A stretch of 18,319 nucleotides of DNA, taken from assembly GCA_023432305.1 (NCBI GenBank), contig JAEYUT010000084.1:1-18319 (forward strand), given 5' to 3'. This DNA comes from Actinomycetes bacterium. GTDB lineage: Bacteria > Actinomycetota > Actinomycetes > Actinomycetales > Microbacteriaceae. Under the pieces are notes generated by a model. The model was not told the DNA's origin, did no database searches, and saw nothing but the letters and a program-made list of their open reading frames with translations. Positions 1-7,975 of this stretch are shown here, piece by piece (position 1 is the first letter of the stretch; the number at the start of each line of letters is the position of its first letter). The translations under genes and the position numbers were made by a program.

Positions 1-711
1 CGCTTCGACCGCATCCCTCTCGACGATCATGTGCGGATCGAACTGCACGGCGACCCCGACAACCCCACCAGCGCGACCGTCTACATCGCCCCCACCAAGA
101 GCTTCGAGCCCACCACCGCCGGCGAGCCGTGGGATCTCACGAGCAATGTCGCCGCCGTCGCCGGGCTGTCCGCCGGCTCGCAGCGGGCCCTCGAGATGGC
201 GATGCGCGACGCGGGTCTCACGGCCGACACCCCGGTGGCCCTCGTCGGCTACTCCCAAGGCGCGCTTCTCGCGGAGCGCGTCGCGGCATCCGGCGGCTGG
301 AACGTCCAGGCGGTGGAGACCTACGGCGGACCGAGCAGCGCCGTCGCGCTCGACCCGGCGATCGCGGGGATCAGCATCCGGCACACCGACGACGTGGTCA
401 CTGCCCTGGGCGGGCCCCATGAGCCAGGAGAGCGCGTCGCGGTCGAGCGGCGCGCCTTCCCGGAAGGTGCGGTCATCCCCACCGTCGACCCGCTGCCCGC
501 CCACCAGCGCACGACCTACGCCGAGACGGCGACACTCCTCGATGAGGCTCGGTCGCCGCAGGTGCGTGCCCAGCTCGACGCGATCGACGCCCTCACGGGC
601 GCGGACGATCCGGAGACGGAGGTGACCGTCCTCACCTACCGTGCCGAGCGCATTCCATTCGACACCGAGCCGCCCACGCGGCGCGGGCTCAGCGCGAGCG
701 CGGCCTCGTGA
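1..711 (+). CDS. Alpha/beta hydrolase, C-terminal part (5' end outside window)
   Basis: The reading frame is open from base 1 (RFDRIPLDDHVRIEL...), so the gene begins upstream of the window and only its last 236 residues are seen. The segment LVGYSQGALLAERVA is a nucleophile elbow (GxSxG) as in lipases, esterases and cutinases. Downstream, HTDDVV and LPAHQRTTY are good candidates for the acidic and histidine members of the catalytic triad. The fold is well supported; the substrate is unknown. The GTG at 31 is probably internal, because the upstream codons continue the same frame without a stop. The 3' end overlaps the convergent membrane protein gene by 23 bp. Confidence 0.75.
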   Translation, partial: RFDRIPLDDHVRIELHGDPDNPTSATVYIAPTKSFEPTTAGEPWDLTSNVAAVAGLSAGSQRALEMAMRDAGLTADTPVALVGYSQGALLAERVAASGGWNVQAVETYGGPSSAVALDPAIAGISIRHTDDVVTALGGPHEPGERVAVERRAFPEGAVIPTVDPLPAHQRTTYAETATLLDEARSPQVRAQLDAIDALTGADDPETEVTVLTYRAERIPFDTEPPTRRGLSASAAS

Positions 712-1120
712 GCGGACGGAACAGGATGCCGATGAGCGCCCCGATGACCGCCAGAAGCAGCGCGCCGAGCACGCCCCACCAGAAACCCTCCACCGAGAGA
801 CCGAAGCCGAGCCCCGTCGAGATGAGCGCCACGATCAGGAACAGCAGCCCGTTGACGATGAGGGAGATGAGACCGAGGGTCAGCACGTACAGCGGGAACG
901 CGACGATCTTGATCGCCGTGCCGATGACGCCGTTCACGATGCCGAAGATGAGAGCCACGAGCAGGTACGTCCAGAACAGCGGCCACGAGATGCCCACGCC
1001 GGCTGCGGCGAGCTCGTCGGCGACGGGATCCCACGACGTCACCTCCACATGCGGGCTCAGGATGAAGACCGTGAGCCACAGCGCGAACGCATTGATGAGG
1101 AGTCGGATGACGAATCGCAT
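689..1120 (-). CDS. Small membrane protein, phage holin family IV-like (PF04020)
   Basis: A 143-residue, very hydrophobic protein with four likely transmembrane helices: about residues 4-22, 46-72, 75-103 and 109-133, with a short basic tail RPLTRPRSR. The arrangement with a central PLYVLTLGLISLIVNGLLF segment matches the PF04020 family, widespread in bacterial chromosomes and named after holins by similarity; a lytic role is not implied. The ATG at 1118-1120 (MRFVIRLL) was chosen because it puts the first helix at the N-terminus; upstream in-frame residues look non-coding. The hexamer GATGAT (complement of 1127-1132) lies 6 nt before the ATG and could be a weak leaderless -10. Confidence 0.7.
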   Translation of the reverse strand: MRFVIRLLINAFALWLTVFILSPHVEVTSWDPVADELAAAGVGISWPLFWTYLLVALIFGIVNGVIGTAIKIVAFPLYVLTLGLISLIVNGLLFLIVALISTGLGFGLSVEGFWWGVLGALLLAVIGALIGILFRPLTRPRSR

Positions 1121-1175
1121 CCCGACATCATCCCAGTGCTCGCCCCGCACCGCCAGGACCATCCGATGCGGATCG

Positions 1176-1181
1176 TAGGCT
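1176..1181 (+). promoter_or_regulatory. Leaderless -10 hexamer TAGGCT for the aminotransferase gene
   Basis: TAGGCT is followed by 6 nt (gagacc) and then the ATG at 1188. This places the expected transcription start on or next to the start codon. No Shine-Dalgarno sequence is present and no clear -35 is seen. Confidence 0.55.
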
Positions 1182-1187
1182 GAGACC

Positions 1188-2243
1188 ATGCCCGTTCGCC
1201 TTCGCCCCGAGATCGCCGCTCTGCCGCCGTACCGCCAGGGGCGACCCGCCGCCGCTGACGCCTTCAAGCTCTCGAGCAACGAGAGCCCGTTCCCGGCGAT
1301 CCCCGCGGTGACCGAGGCGATCGCGCAGGCGACGACGCAGCTCTACCCCGACGGGTCGGCGTCCGCACTGCGCGCGCGGCTCGCCGAGCGCTTCGGCGTC
1401 AGCACGGAGGAGGTGCACGTCGCGGCGGGCTCCGTCGCGATCCTGTACCAGCTCGCCCAGGCCGCCGCCGCCCCCGGCGACGAGATCCTCTACTCGTGGC
1501 GCTCCTTCGAGGCGTACCCCTCCGTCGCCACCGTGCCGGGTGCGACGAGCGTGCAGGTGCCGAACCTCCCCGACGGCAGCCACGACCTCGACGCGATGGC
1601 CGCAGCCATCACCGATCGCACACGGCTCATGCTCGTGTGCACCCCGAACAACCCCACCGGACCGATCGTCACCGCAGAGGCGTTCGAGCGCTTCATGGCC
1701 GCCGTGCCCGAGACGGTGCTCGTGGTTCTCGACGAGGCCTACCGCGAATTCGTGACCGACCCGGCCGCCGTCGAGGGCATCTCGCAGCTCGCGAAGCACG
1801 AGAACCTCGTGGTGCTGCGCACCTTCTCGAAGGCGTACGGCCTCGCCGGTCTCCGCGTCGGCTACGCCGTGGGCCCGGCCTACATCCTCGACGCATGCCG
1901 CTCCACCGCCATCCCGCTGTCCGTGACCGAGCAGGCGCAGCGCGCCGCGCTCGCAGCGCTCGAGAACGAGGCCGAGTACGCCCCCCAGATCGCCGAGATC
2001 GTCGACCGCCGGGACCGCATCCGCGCGGCGCTCCTCGGTCAGGGCTGGGAGATCCCGGCGGCACAGGGCAACTTCATCTGGCTGCCCACAGGAGACGCCA
2101 CCGCCTCCGCAGCCGAGACGCTGGAAGCCCACGGAATCGTCGCGCGGGTGTTCGCCGCCGAGGGCATCCGGGTCTCGATCGGTCCCGAGGAATCTGTGAC
2201 GAAGCTCCTGCAGGCGACGGACCTGATTGTCGCGAACCGCTGA
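1188..2243 (+). CDS. pat: HisC2/Pat-type aminotransferase (histidinol-phosphate / aromatic aminotransferase family)
   Basis: A 351-residue, full-length fold-type I PLP aminotransferase. Visible motifs are KLSSNESPF (27-35), CTPNNPTG (151-158, with the PLP-contacting Asn), LDEAY (181-185), [16 protein letters not shown] (211-226) with Lys215 as the Schiff-base lysine, and RVSIG (328-332), whose Arg would bind the substrate carboxylate. The segment WRSFEAYP resembles WRSFELYP of the mycobacterial HisC2/Pat proteins, which favour aromatic 2-oxo acids, more than operon-encoded HisC. No other his gene is near, which supports Pat. It would catalyse the last transamination to phenylalanine and/or histidinol phosphate in the cytoplasm. 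It has its own leaderless promoter, so is probably not co-transcribed with the dehydrogenase genes by necessity. Confidence 0.85.
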   Translation: MPVRLRPEIAALPPYRQGRPAAADAFKLSSNESPFPAIPAVTEAIAQATTQLYPDGSASALRARLAERFGVSTEEVHVAAGSVAILYQLAQAAAAPGDEILYSWRSFEAYPSVATVPGATSVQVPNLPDGSHDLDAMAAAITDRTRLMLVCTPNNPTGPIVTAEAFERFMAAVPETVLVVLDEAYREFVTDPAAVEGISQLAKHENLVVLRTFSKAYGLAGLRVGYAVGPAYILDACRSTAIPLSVTEQAQRAALAALENEAEYAPQIAEIVDRRDRIRAALLGQGWEIPAAQGNFIWLPTGDATASAAETLEAHGIVARVFAAEGIRVSIGPEESVTKLLQATDLIVANR

Positions 2244-2266
2244 CCAGGCGGGCATACAGCCACGGT

Positions 2267-2272
2267 TAGGGT
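2267..2272 (+). promoter_or_regulatory. Leaderless -10 hexamer TAGGGT for the bkd operon
   Basis: TAGGGT is followed by 7 nt (tgtcacc) and the ATG at 2280. The 36-nt gap after the aminotransferase stop has no Shine-Dalgarno site, so a leaderless mRNA for the three-gene dehydrogenase operon is the simplest reading. Confidence 0.6.
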
Positions 2273-2279
2273 TGTCACC

Positions 2280-3398
2280 ATGTCTTACACCGAGGCGACG
2301 ATCCAACTGCTCTCGCCGCAGGGCACCCTCCTCGAGAACGACGCCAACGCCCCCTACCTTCCGCTCATCCGCGCCCTGGATGACGAGCAGCTGCGCGAAT
2401 TCCACCGCCAGATGGTCGTCATGCGCCGCTTCGACATCGAGGCAGGCAACCTGCAGCGCCAAGGACAGCTCGCGCTGTGGGTTCCGAGCCTCGGCCAGGA
2501 AGCCGCGCAGGTGGGATCGGCTTTCGCCGCCCGCCCGCAGGACCACATCTTCCCCTCCTACCGCGAGCACGTCGTGGGGCGCATCCGCGGCCTCGACCTC
2601 ATGCGCGTCCTCGAGCTGCTGCGTGGACAGAGCCACGGCGGATGGGACCCGCTCGAGACGGGCAACTTCCACCTGTACACGCTTGTCATCGGATCGCAGG
2701 CCCTGCACGCCACCGGCTACGCGATGGGCGTTCAGCTCGACGGCGCGAGCGGCACGGGAGACGTCGAGACCGACACCGCAGTTCTCGTCTACTTCGGCGA
2801 CGGCGCCACGAGCCAGGGCGATGTGAGTGAGGCGTTCGTCTTCGCCGCGAGCTACCACACCCCCCAGGTCTTCTTCCTGCAGAACAACCACTGGGCGATC
2901 TCCGTGCCCGTCGAGCGGCAGTCGCGCACACCCCTGTATCTGCGCCCCGCAGGCTTCGGCATCCCGTCGGTGCAGATCGACGGCAACGATGTGCTCGCGA
3001 GCTACGCCGTGACATCCGCCGGCCTCGACGCCGCGCGCCGCGGAGCCGGACCTCACTTCATCGAGGCGCTCACCTACCGCATGGGGGCGCACACCTCGAG
3101 CGACGACCCCACCAAGTACCGCACCGACGCCGAGCAGGAGATCTGGCGCGACCGCGACCCGATCGCGCGATTCGAGACCTACCTGCGCTCCCTCGGCGAA
3201 GGCGATGACTTCTTCCACGAGGTCGCGACCGAAGCCGAAGATCTCGCGGCCGGCATCCGAGCGAAGATCCTCGCGCTCGAGCCGCCGCCCCCGAGCAAGA
3301 TGTTCAGCAACGTCTACAGCGAGCCCCACGCGGCGCTCGAGGAGCAGGCGGCCTGGAACGAGGCCTACCTCGCCGGATTCGACGGAGGTGCCGAATGA
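2280..3398 (+). CDS. bkdA: Branched-chain 2-oxoacid dehydrogenase E1 component, alpha subunit
   Basis: A 372-residue thiamine-diphosphate enzyme subunit. The ThDP/Mg2+ motif runs from GDG (173-175) to NN (202-203) in FGDGATSQGDVSEAF...QNNHWAIS. The phosphorylation-loop-like segment RMGAHTSSDDPTKYR (267-281) resembles branched-chain E1alpha (TSDDPTKYR), not pyruvate E1alpha. With E1beta it decarboxylates 2-oxo acids from Val, Leu and Ile and transfers the acyl group to lipoyl-E2. Many actinobacteria have a single-chain AceE for pyruvate, so a split alpha/beta E1 also points to branched-chain substrates. The products would prime iso/anteiso fatty acids, which dominate in this group (inference). 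The stop overlaps the E1beta start (ATGA). Pyruvate specificity is not strictly excluded. Confidence 0.88.
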   Translation: MSYTEATIQLLSPQGTLLENDANAPYLPLIRALDDEQLREFHRQMVVMRRFDIEAGNLQRQGQLALWVPSLGQEAAQVGSAFAARPQDHIFPSYREHVVGRIRGLDLMRVLELLRGQSHGGWDPLETGNFHLYTLVIGSQALHATGYAMGVQLDGASGTGDVETDTAVLVYFGDGATSQGDVSEAFVFAASYHTPQVFFLQNNHWAISVPVERQSRTPLYLRPAGFGIPSVQIDGNDVLASYAVTSAGLDAARRGAGPHFIEALTYRMGAHTSSDDPTKYRTDAEQEIWRDRDPIARFETYLRSLGEGDDFFHEVATEAEDLAAGIRAKILALEPPPPSKMFSNVYSEPHAALEEQAAWNEAYLAGFDGGAE

Positions 3399-4375
3399 CC
3401 GAGCGCATGCTCCCCATGGCCAAGGCCATCAACGAAGGCCTCCGCGCCGCGATGGCCGCCGACGACCGCGTCATCCTCATGGGCGAGGACATCGGCACCC
3501 TCGGCGGCGTGTTCCGCGTCACGGAGGGGCTGCAGAGTCAGTTCGGCGCCTCGCGCGTGCTCGACACCCCGCTCGCCGAGTCCGGCATCATCGGCACGGC
3601 AATCGGCCTCGCGATGCGCGGCTACCGCCCGGTGTGCGAGATCCAGTTCGACGGCTTCATCTTCCCCGGCTTCGACCAGATCACCACCCAGCTCGCCAAG
3701 CTCACCTACCGCAGCGAAGGCAACCAGACCTTCCCGATCGTCATCCGTGTTCCCTACGGCGGCCACATCGGCGCGGTCGAGCACCACCAGGAGAGCCCCG
3801 AGGCGTACTTCGCGCACACGGCGGGGCTGCGCATCGTGAGCCCCGCGACGAGCAATGATGCGTACTGGATGATCCAGCAGGCCATCCAGTCGAACGATCC
3901 GGTGATGTTCTTCGAGCCGAAGAGCCGCTACTGGAACAAGGGCGAGGTCGCCGACGACGGCGTGCCCGCACCGCTGCATCAGAGCCGCGTCGTGCGCTCC
4001 GGCGACCAGGTGACCCTCGTGGGTCACGGCGCCATGATCGCCCAGCTGCTGCAGGTCGCGGAGGTCGCCGAAGCTGAGGGCACGAGCGTCGAGGTGATCG
4101 ATCTGCGCTCCCTCTCGCCCATCGACTACGGCCCCATCCTCGAGTCGGTGCAGAAGACGGGCCGCCTCGTCGTGGCACAGGAGGCGCCCGGCAACGTCTC
4201 CGTCGGATCCGAGATCGCCGCGACGGTCGCCGAGCGCGCGTTCTACTCGCTCGAGGCGCCCGTGATGCGGGTCTCCGGTTTCGACACCCCCTTCCCTCCT
4301 GCCAAACTCGAGGGTCACTATCTTCCCGATGTCGATCGCATCCTCGAAGCGGTTGACCGCTCGCTCGCGTACTGA
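3395..4375 (+). CDS. bkdB: Branched-chain 2-oxoacid dehydrogenase E1 component, beta subunit
   Basis: A 326-residue transketolase-like subunit. Landmarks are [18 protein letters not shown] (29-46), [14 protein letters not shown] with Glu62 as the likely ThDP-activating glutamate, and the [13 protein letters not shown] segment (122-134), where His131 aligns with the active-site His of HSQS in E1beta proteins. The C-terminal domain, from about residue 195, carries the usual [17 protein letters not shown] and [23 protein letters not shown] segments. It forms the alpha2beta2 E1 with the upstream subunit. The ATG overlaps the E1alpha stop by 4 bp and has GGAGG at 3384-3388, 6 nt upstream, so translation is coupled. 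Confidence 0.9.
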   Translation: MTERMLPMAKAINEGLRAAMAADDRVILMGEDIGTLGGVFRVTEGLQSQFGASRVLDTPLAESGIIGTAIGLAMRGYRPVCEIQFDGFIFPGFDQITTQLAKLTYRSEGNQTFPIVIRVPYGGHIGAVEHHQESPEAYFAHTAGLRIVSPATSNDAYWMIQQAIQSNDPVMFFEPKSRYWNKGEVADDGVPAPLHQSRVVRSGDQVTLVGHGAMIAQLLQVAEVAEAEGTSVEVIDLRSLSPIDYGPILESVQKTGRLVVAQEAPGNVSVGSEIAATVAERAFYSLEAPVMRVSGFDTPFPPAKLEGHYLPDVDRILEAVDRSLAY

Positions 4376-4395
4376 CGAACCACGAAGGAGTCCCC

Positions 4396-5742
4396 GTGGC
4401 ACACGCAGAGTTCCCGCTTCCGGATGTCGGAGAAGGCCTCACGGAGGCGGAGATCGTCGCCTGGAAGGTCAAGCCGGGCGACACGGTCACCGTCAACCAG
4501 GTGCTCGTCGAGATCGAGACGGCGAAGTCGCTCGTCGAGCTGCCGAGCCCCTTCGCCGGTGTCGTGACGGAGCTGCTCGCCGAGGAGGGCGCGACGGTCG
4601 AGGTGGGCTCGCCCATCATCCGCGTCGACTCGTCGGGCGGCACCATCGAGCTGCAGGCTCCCGCGAACGACTCCGAATCGCTCGGCCAGATCGCCAACCC
4701 CTCCGCCCTCGCGGCACGCGAGGAGGCGGGTGAGGGCGGCTCGGGCGCTGTGCTCGTCGGATACGGCTCGAAGGGCGGCCACGCGCCGACCCGTCGCCGT
4801 CGCCCAGGCCCCGCGGTCGAGGTGCCTGACTCGGGCGCTGCGCGCACCCGCATTCCGGCGCGAGTGGTGGCGCGTTCGGCGGCTCCCGTGATCGCGAAGC
4901 CTCCCATCCGGAAGCTCGCAAAGGATCTCGACGTCGATCTGCGTCAGGTCACGGCGACCGGACCTGGGGGCGAGGTGCTGCGCGACGACGTCATCCGTCA
5001 GGCGCAGCAGGCGAGCGTGTTCCGCAACATCGAGACGCCGGCCTGGCCTGTCGAGCGCGAGGAGCGCATCCCGGTGAAGGGTGTGCGCAAGGCGACGGCG
5101 CAGGCGATGGTCGCCTCCGCGTTCACCGCCCCGCACGTTTCCGTGTTCACGGATGTGAACGCGACCCGCACGATGGAGTTCGTGAAGCGCCTGAAGGCGT
5201 CGCCCGACTTCGCGGGAGTGCGGGTGAGCCCGCTGCTGGTGATGGCGAAGGCGATCATCTGGGCGGTGCGCCGCAACCCCACCGTCAACTCGACGTGGAC
5301 GGATGAGGAGATCATCATCCGTCACTATGTGAACCTCGGCATCGCTGCGGCGACCCCGCGCGGTCTCATCGTGCCGAACGTCAAGGACGCGCAGAACCTG
5401 AGCATGCTCGAGCTCGCGCAGTCGCTGGAGCAGCTCACGCTCACGGCCCGCGAGGGCAAGACCCAGCCCGCCGACATGTCGAACGGCACCATCACGATCA
5501 CGAACCTCGGCTCATTCGGGATGGACACGGGCACCCCGATCCTCAACCCGGGCGAGGTCGCGATCGTCGCGCTGGGAGCCATCAAGCAGAAGCCGTGGGT
5601 TGTGGATGGCGAGGTGCGCCCTGCGTGGGTCACGACCGTCGGCGCGAGCTTCGACCATCGCGTGGTCGACGGCGATGTCGCGAGCCGCTTCACGGCGGAT
5701 GTGGCGAGCGTGCTCGAGGAGCCGGCGCTCCTGCTCGACTGA
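4396..5742 (+). CDS. bkdC: Branched-chain 2-oxoacid dehydrogenase E2 (lipoamide acyltransferase)
   Basis: A 448-residue E2 with one N-terminal lipoyl domain (about 4-78; lipoylated Lys44 in ETAKS), a long linker with an Arg-rich patch (TRRRRPG near 132-138), a peripheral subunit-binding domain (about 167-203: [19 protein letters not shown]...GEVLRDDV), and the catalytic domain (about 224-448) ending in [16 protein letters not shown], where His421 and Asp425 are the catalytic pair. It takes the acyl group from E1 and passes it to CoA. The start is GTG at 4396, with GAAGGAG at 4384-4390, 20 nt after the E1beta stop. No E3 gene follows, so the complex must borrow a lipoamide dehydrogenase encoded elsewhere. 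Confidence 0.9.
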   Translation: MAHAEFPLPDVGEGLTEAEIVAWKVKPGDTVTVNQVLVEIETAKSLVELPSPFAGVVTELLAEEGATVEVGSPIIRVDSSGGTIELQAPANDSESLGQIANPSALAAREEAGEGGSGAVLVGYGSKGGHAPTRRRRPGPAVEVPDSGAARTRIPARVVARSAAPVIAKPPIRKLAKDLDVDLRQVTATGPGGEVLRDDVIRQAQQASVFRNIETPAWPVEREERIPVKGVRKATAQAMVASAFTAPHVSVFTDVNATRTMEFVKRLKASPDFAGVRVSPLLVMAKAIIWAVRRNPTVNSTWTDEEIIIRHYVNLGIAAATPRGLIVPNVKDAQNLSMLELAQSLEQLTLTAREGKTQPADMSNGTITITNLGSFGMDTGTPILNPGEVAIVALGAIKQKPWVVDGEVRPAWVTTVGASFDHRVVDGDVASRFTADVASVLEEPALLLD

Positions 5743-5769
5743 CCCCGAGCCACCGAGCACCCCGTGGGA

Positions 5770-5790
5770 CTCAGCCCCCGAGCTGCTGAG
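5770..5790 (+). terminator. Short hairpin after the bkd operon (weak terminator candidate)
   Basis: CTCAGC and GCTGAG form a perfect 6-bp stem with a 9-nt loop, 28 nt after the E2 stop. No T-tract follows. It may act with the larger inverted repeat that begins 4 nt downstream. Confidence 0.25.
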
Positions 5791-5794
5791 ACCC

Positions 5795-5850
5795 GAGGTG
5801 TCACATTCTGCCGCTTACGGCGGCGCCGTAGCGGCAGAAAGTGACACCTC
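5795..5850. repeat. 56-bp nearly perfect inverted repeat (REP/MITE-like)
   Basis: The arms begin GAGGTGTCAC and end GTGACACCTC. They continue inward as ttctgccgct on the left and the complement of agcggcagaa on the right, meeting at a GC-rich centre around 5822-5824. Left (5795-5822) and right (5824-5850) arms differ by one mismatch and one extra T. There is no T-tract and no coding potential. The element sits in the 160-nt gap between the bkd and zinc operons. I infer a repetitive extragenic palindrome or a strong hairpin barrier; copy number in the genome cannot be seen from one window. Confidence 0.7.
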
Positions 5851-5879
5851 AGTGGGGGACGTGCGGCCACCCGTGCGGG

Positions 5880-5894
5880 TGAGAACCGTTCTCA
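5880..5894. promoter_or_regulatory. Zur-type operator of the zinc uptake operon
   Basis: TGAGAACCGTTCTCA is a perfect 7-1-7 palindrome and fits the TGANAANNNTTNTCA pattern known for actinobacterial Zur boxes. It lies 2 bp upstream of the -10 hexamer at 5897-5902, so a bound repressor would block RNA polymerase. The third gene of the operon encodes a Fur-family protein with Zur features, which supports autoregulation. Confidence 0.8.
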
Positions 5895-5896
5895 GG

Positions 5897-5902
5897 TAGA
5901 GT
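5897..5902 (+). promoter_or_regulatory. Leaderless -10 hexamer TAGAGT of the zinc operon
   Basis: TAGAGT is followed by 7 nt and the GTG at 5910. This spacing decides the start of the ATPase gene: the in-frame GTG at 5901 lies inside the -10 element and would not be transcribed from this promoter. Confidence 0.6.
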
Positions 5903-5909
5903 GCCGGAT

Positions 5910-6713
5910 GTGACGGAACCGGTGCTCACCGTGCGCGATGCGCAGCTGACACTCGGCGCGCGCACACTCTGGTCGGGACTCGACCTGGATGTGATGCCCG
6001 GTGAGTTCATCGCCGTGCTCGGCTCCAACGGCTCCGGGAAGACGAGCCTGCTGCGCGCGATCCTCGGACAGCATGCGCTGAGCGCGGGGGAGATCCGCTT
6101 CGAAGGGGAGCCGGTGCGCCGCGGCAATCGCCGAATCGGCTACATCCCGCAGCAGCGAGGCCAGGATCCGGCGATGCGCATCCGCGGCCGCGACCTGGTG
6201 CGGCTCGGCATCGACGGGCACCGCTGGGGTCCGGGCCTGCCGAGCCGCGCGCGCAACGCGCAGATCGACGCACTGCTCGATGCGGTGGGCGCCCGCCACT
6301 ACGCGCGCGTGCCCGTCACGCTGCTGTCCGGAGGCGAGCAGCAGCGACTGCGTGTCGGGCAGGCGCTCGCGGGAGATCCGCGCCTCATGCTGTGCGACGA
6401 ACCGCTCGGTTCTCTCGACCTGCGCGCCCAGCGCAACGTGAGCGAGCTCATCGACCGCCACCGGCGCGAGCGCGGCTTCGGCGTGCTGTTCGTGACCCAC
6501 GATGTGAACCCGGTGCTCGGCTTCGTGGATCGGGTGCTCTACCTCGCGGGTGGCCGCTTCCGCATCGGATCGCCGGACGAGGTGCTCACCTCGGAGGTGC
6601 TGAGCGAGCTGTACCAGGCACCCGTCGACGTCATTCGCACACACGGCCGCGTCGTCATCGTCGGAGCACCCGACCACCCCCACCACGACCACGAGCACGG
6701 GAGCGCGGCATGA
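5910..6713 (+). CDS. znuC: Zinc ABC transporter ATP-binding protein, ZnuC-like
   Basis: A 267-residue ABC ATPase counted from GTG 5910. It has Walker A GSNGSGKTS (38-46), the signature LSGGEQQRLRVGQAL (139-153), Walker B RLMLCDE (158-164), a D-loop SLD and the switch His in FVTHD (His197). The C-terminus is rich in metal ligands (APDHPHHDHEHG), common in zinc/manganese ATPases and possibly a metal-sensing or storage tail. It powers import by the permease encoded next, whose start overlaps by 4 bp (ATGA). The Zur box upstream and the zur gene downstream point to zinc rather than manganese. The solute-binding protein is not in the window. Confidence 0.85.
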   Translation: MTEPVLTVRDAQLTLGARTLWSGLDLDVMPGEFIAVLGSNGSGKTSLLRAILGQHALSAGEIRFEGEPVRRGNRRIGYIPQQRGQDPAMRIRGRDLVRLGIDGHRWGPGLPSRARNAQIDALLDAVGARHYARVPVTLLSGGEQQRLRVGQALAGDPRLMLCDEPLGSLDLRAQRNVSELIDRHRRERGFGVLFVTHDVNPVLGFVDRVLYLAGGRFRIGSPDEVLTSEVLSELYQAPVDVIRTHGRVVIVGAPDHPHHDHEHGSAA

Positions 6714-7579
6714 CCGACTGGTGGAGTGCGCTCTTCGATTTCAGCGACTACGGCGCACTGCTCGTGCTCCTGCAGAACTCGATCATCGCGGGGGCGGTGC
6801 TCGGCATCGCGGGGGGGCTCATCGGCGTGTTCGTGATGACCCGCGATCTCGCCTTCGCCGTGCACGGCATCAGCGAGCTCTCGTTCGCGGGGGCTGCGGC
6901 GGGCCTGCTGTTCGGCATCGGCGTCGTCGAGGGGTCCGTCATCGGGTCGGTGCTCGCCGCGCTCATCATCGGACTGCTCGGTTCGCGGGCGCGCGACCGC
7001 AACTCGATCACCGCGGTGCTCATGCCCTTCGGCCTCGGCCTCGGCATCCTGTTCCTCTCGCTCTACCCCGGCCGCGCCTCCTCCAAGTTCGGGCTTCTCA
7101 CCGGCCAGATCGTGGCCGTCGACGACCCGAAGCTCACGGCGCTGGCTGTGGTGTGCGGGATCGTGGTGCTGGGGCTGCTCGTCATGTGGCGCCCGCTGAG
7201 CTTCGCGAGCCTCGACCCGGAAGTGGCGCTCGCGCGCGGCATCCCGGTGCGCACCATCTCGATCGTCTTCATGCTGCTGCTGGGTCTCGCGGTGGCGGCG
7301 AGCATCCAGATCGTCGGCGCGCTGCTCGTGCTCGCGATCCTGGTGACGCCGGCCGCCGCGGCCCTGCGGATCTCGAGCTCCCCGGTGGCGGTGCCGTTCC
7401 TGTCGATGGCGTTCGCGCTCATCGCGCTCGTCGGCGGCATCCTTCTCGCGCTCGGGTCGAGTGTGCCGATCAGCCCCTACGTGACCACGATCTCGTTCCT
7501 CATCTGGGGGGTGTGCGCCCTCGCTGGGCGTCGTCGCCGCGACCGTCGTACCCTGGGTGCGAAGGAGGCGATGGCGTGA
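6710..7579 (+). CDS. znuB: Zinc ABC transporter permease, ZnuB-like (ABC-3 family)
   Basis: A 289-residue integral membrane protein with about eight hydrophobic segments, starting MTDWWSALFDFSDYGALLVLLQNSIIAGAVLG. Typical ABC-3 features include MTRDLAFAVHGISELSFAGAAAGLLFG, the FASLDPEVALARGIPV cytoplasmic loop that would contact the ATPase, and the IVGALLVLAILVTPAAAALRIS segment. It forms the metal channel with the ATPase. The ATG overlaps the ATPase stop (ATGA), with GGGAG at 6699-6703, 6 nt upstream; it ends overlapping the zur start (GTGA). Translation of the operon is therefore coupled. Confidence 0.88.
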   Translation: MTDWWSALFDFSDYGALLVLLQNSIIAGAVLGIAGGLIGVFVMTRDLAFAVHGISELSFAGAAAGLLFGIGVVEGSVIGSVLAALIIGLLGSRARDRNSITAVLMPFGLGLGILFLSLYPGRASSKFGLLTGQIVAVDDPKLTALAVVCGIVVLGLLVMWRPLSFASLDPEVALARGIPVRTISIVFMLLLGLAVAASIQIVGALLVLAILVTPAAAALRISSSPVAVPFLSMAFALIALVGGILLALGSSVPISPYVTTISFLIWGVCALAGRRRRDRRTLGAKEAMA

Positions 7580-7959
7580 AGCGGAACACCTGGCAGCGGG
7601 AGGCGGTGCGCGAAGCGCTCGGGCGCACCGAGGGCTTCGTGTCAGCGCAGGCTCTCCACGCCTCGCTGCGCGGCACCGGCTCCGAGGTGGGCCTCGCGAC
7701 CGTGTATCGCGCGCTCGCCGACCTCGCGGAGGAGGGCGACGCGGATTCGCTTCAGCAGGATGGCGAGAGCCTCTACCGCGCGTGCACGCCCGGCAGTCAC
7801 CACCATCACCTCATCTGCCGCAGCTGCGGAGCCACGATCGAGATAACTGCGGATCCGGTGGAGGCGTGGGCGCGTCAGGTGGCGGCCGAGCACGGCTTCA
7901 CCGACCCGCACCATGTGGTCGATGTGTTCGGGCTCTGCCCCGCCTGCAGCGAGCACTGA
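7576..7959 (+). CDS. zur: Fur-family zinc uptake regulator (Zur)
   Basis: A 127-residue Fur-family repressor. The winged helix lies at the N-terminus, with VGLATVYRALADLAEEGDAD (38-57) as the recognition region. The dimerisation domain carries HHHH (75-78), CRSC (Cys81 and Cys84) and CPAC (Cys121 and Cys124); the paired CxxC motifs form the structural zinc site. The GTG at 7576 overlaps the permease stop (GTGA), and GAAGGAGG at 7561-7568 is an excellent ribosome binding site 7 nt upstream. When loaded with zinc it should bind the palindrome at 5880-5894 and shut off its own operon. Identification as Zur rather than Fur or PerR rests on this context. Confidence 0.88.
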   Translation: MKRNTWQREAVREALGRTEGFVSAQALHASLRGTGSEVGLATVYRALADLAEEGDADSLQQDGESLYRACTPGSHHHHLICRSCGATIEITADPVEAWARQVAAEHGFTDPHHVVDVFGLCPACSEH

Positions 7960-7975
7960 GCCTTCGGGCGCTCAG
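7956..7975. terminator. Compact bidirectional hairpin between convergent genes
   Basis: CTGAGC and GCTCAG form a 6-bp stem around an 8-nt loop that includes TTCG. The arms contain the stop codons of both convergent genes (TGA at 7957-7959; complement of TCA at 7972-7974). No T-tract is present. Confidence 0.35.

Noticed and set aside
689..1120. Phage origin suggested by the holin-like name
   Set aside because: PF04020 proteins are widespread chromosomal membrane proteins, and no other phage gene is present.
1128..3329. A 733-codon open frame on the minus strand opposite the aminotransferase and E1alpha genes
   Set aside because: It is an antisense shadow of two certain genes in high-GC DNA. 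Its translation is rich in Arg, Gly and Val with no recognisable domain.
3365..4402. A 345-codon minus-strand frame opposite E1beta
   Set aside because: Shadow of a well-identified gene, with no motif or ribosome binding site.
5795..5850. The long inverted repeat as a simple terminator
   Set aside because: No T-tract, and the stem is much longer than the true terminators at 10542-10572 and 11425-11463. A secondary terminating effect is not excluded.
5901..5909. GTG at 5901 as the start of the zinc ATPase
   Set aside because: It lies in the -10 hexamer. GTG 5910 is 7 nt after the hexamer and gives a full-length protein.
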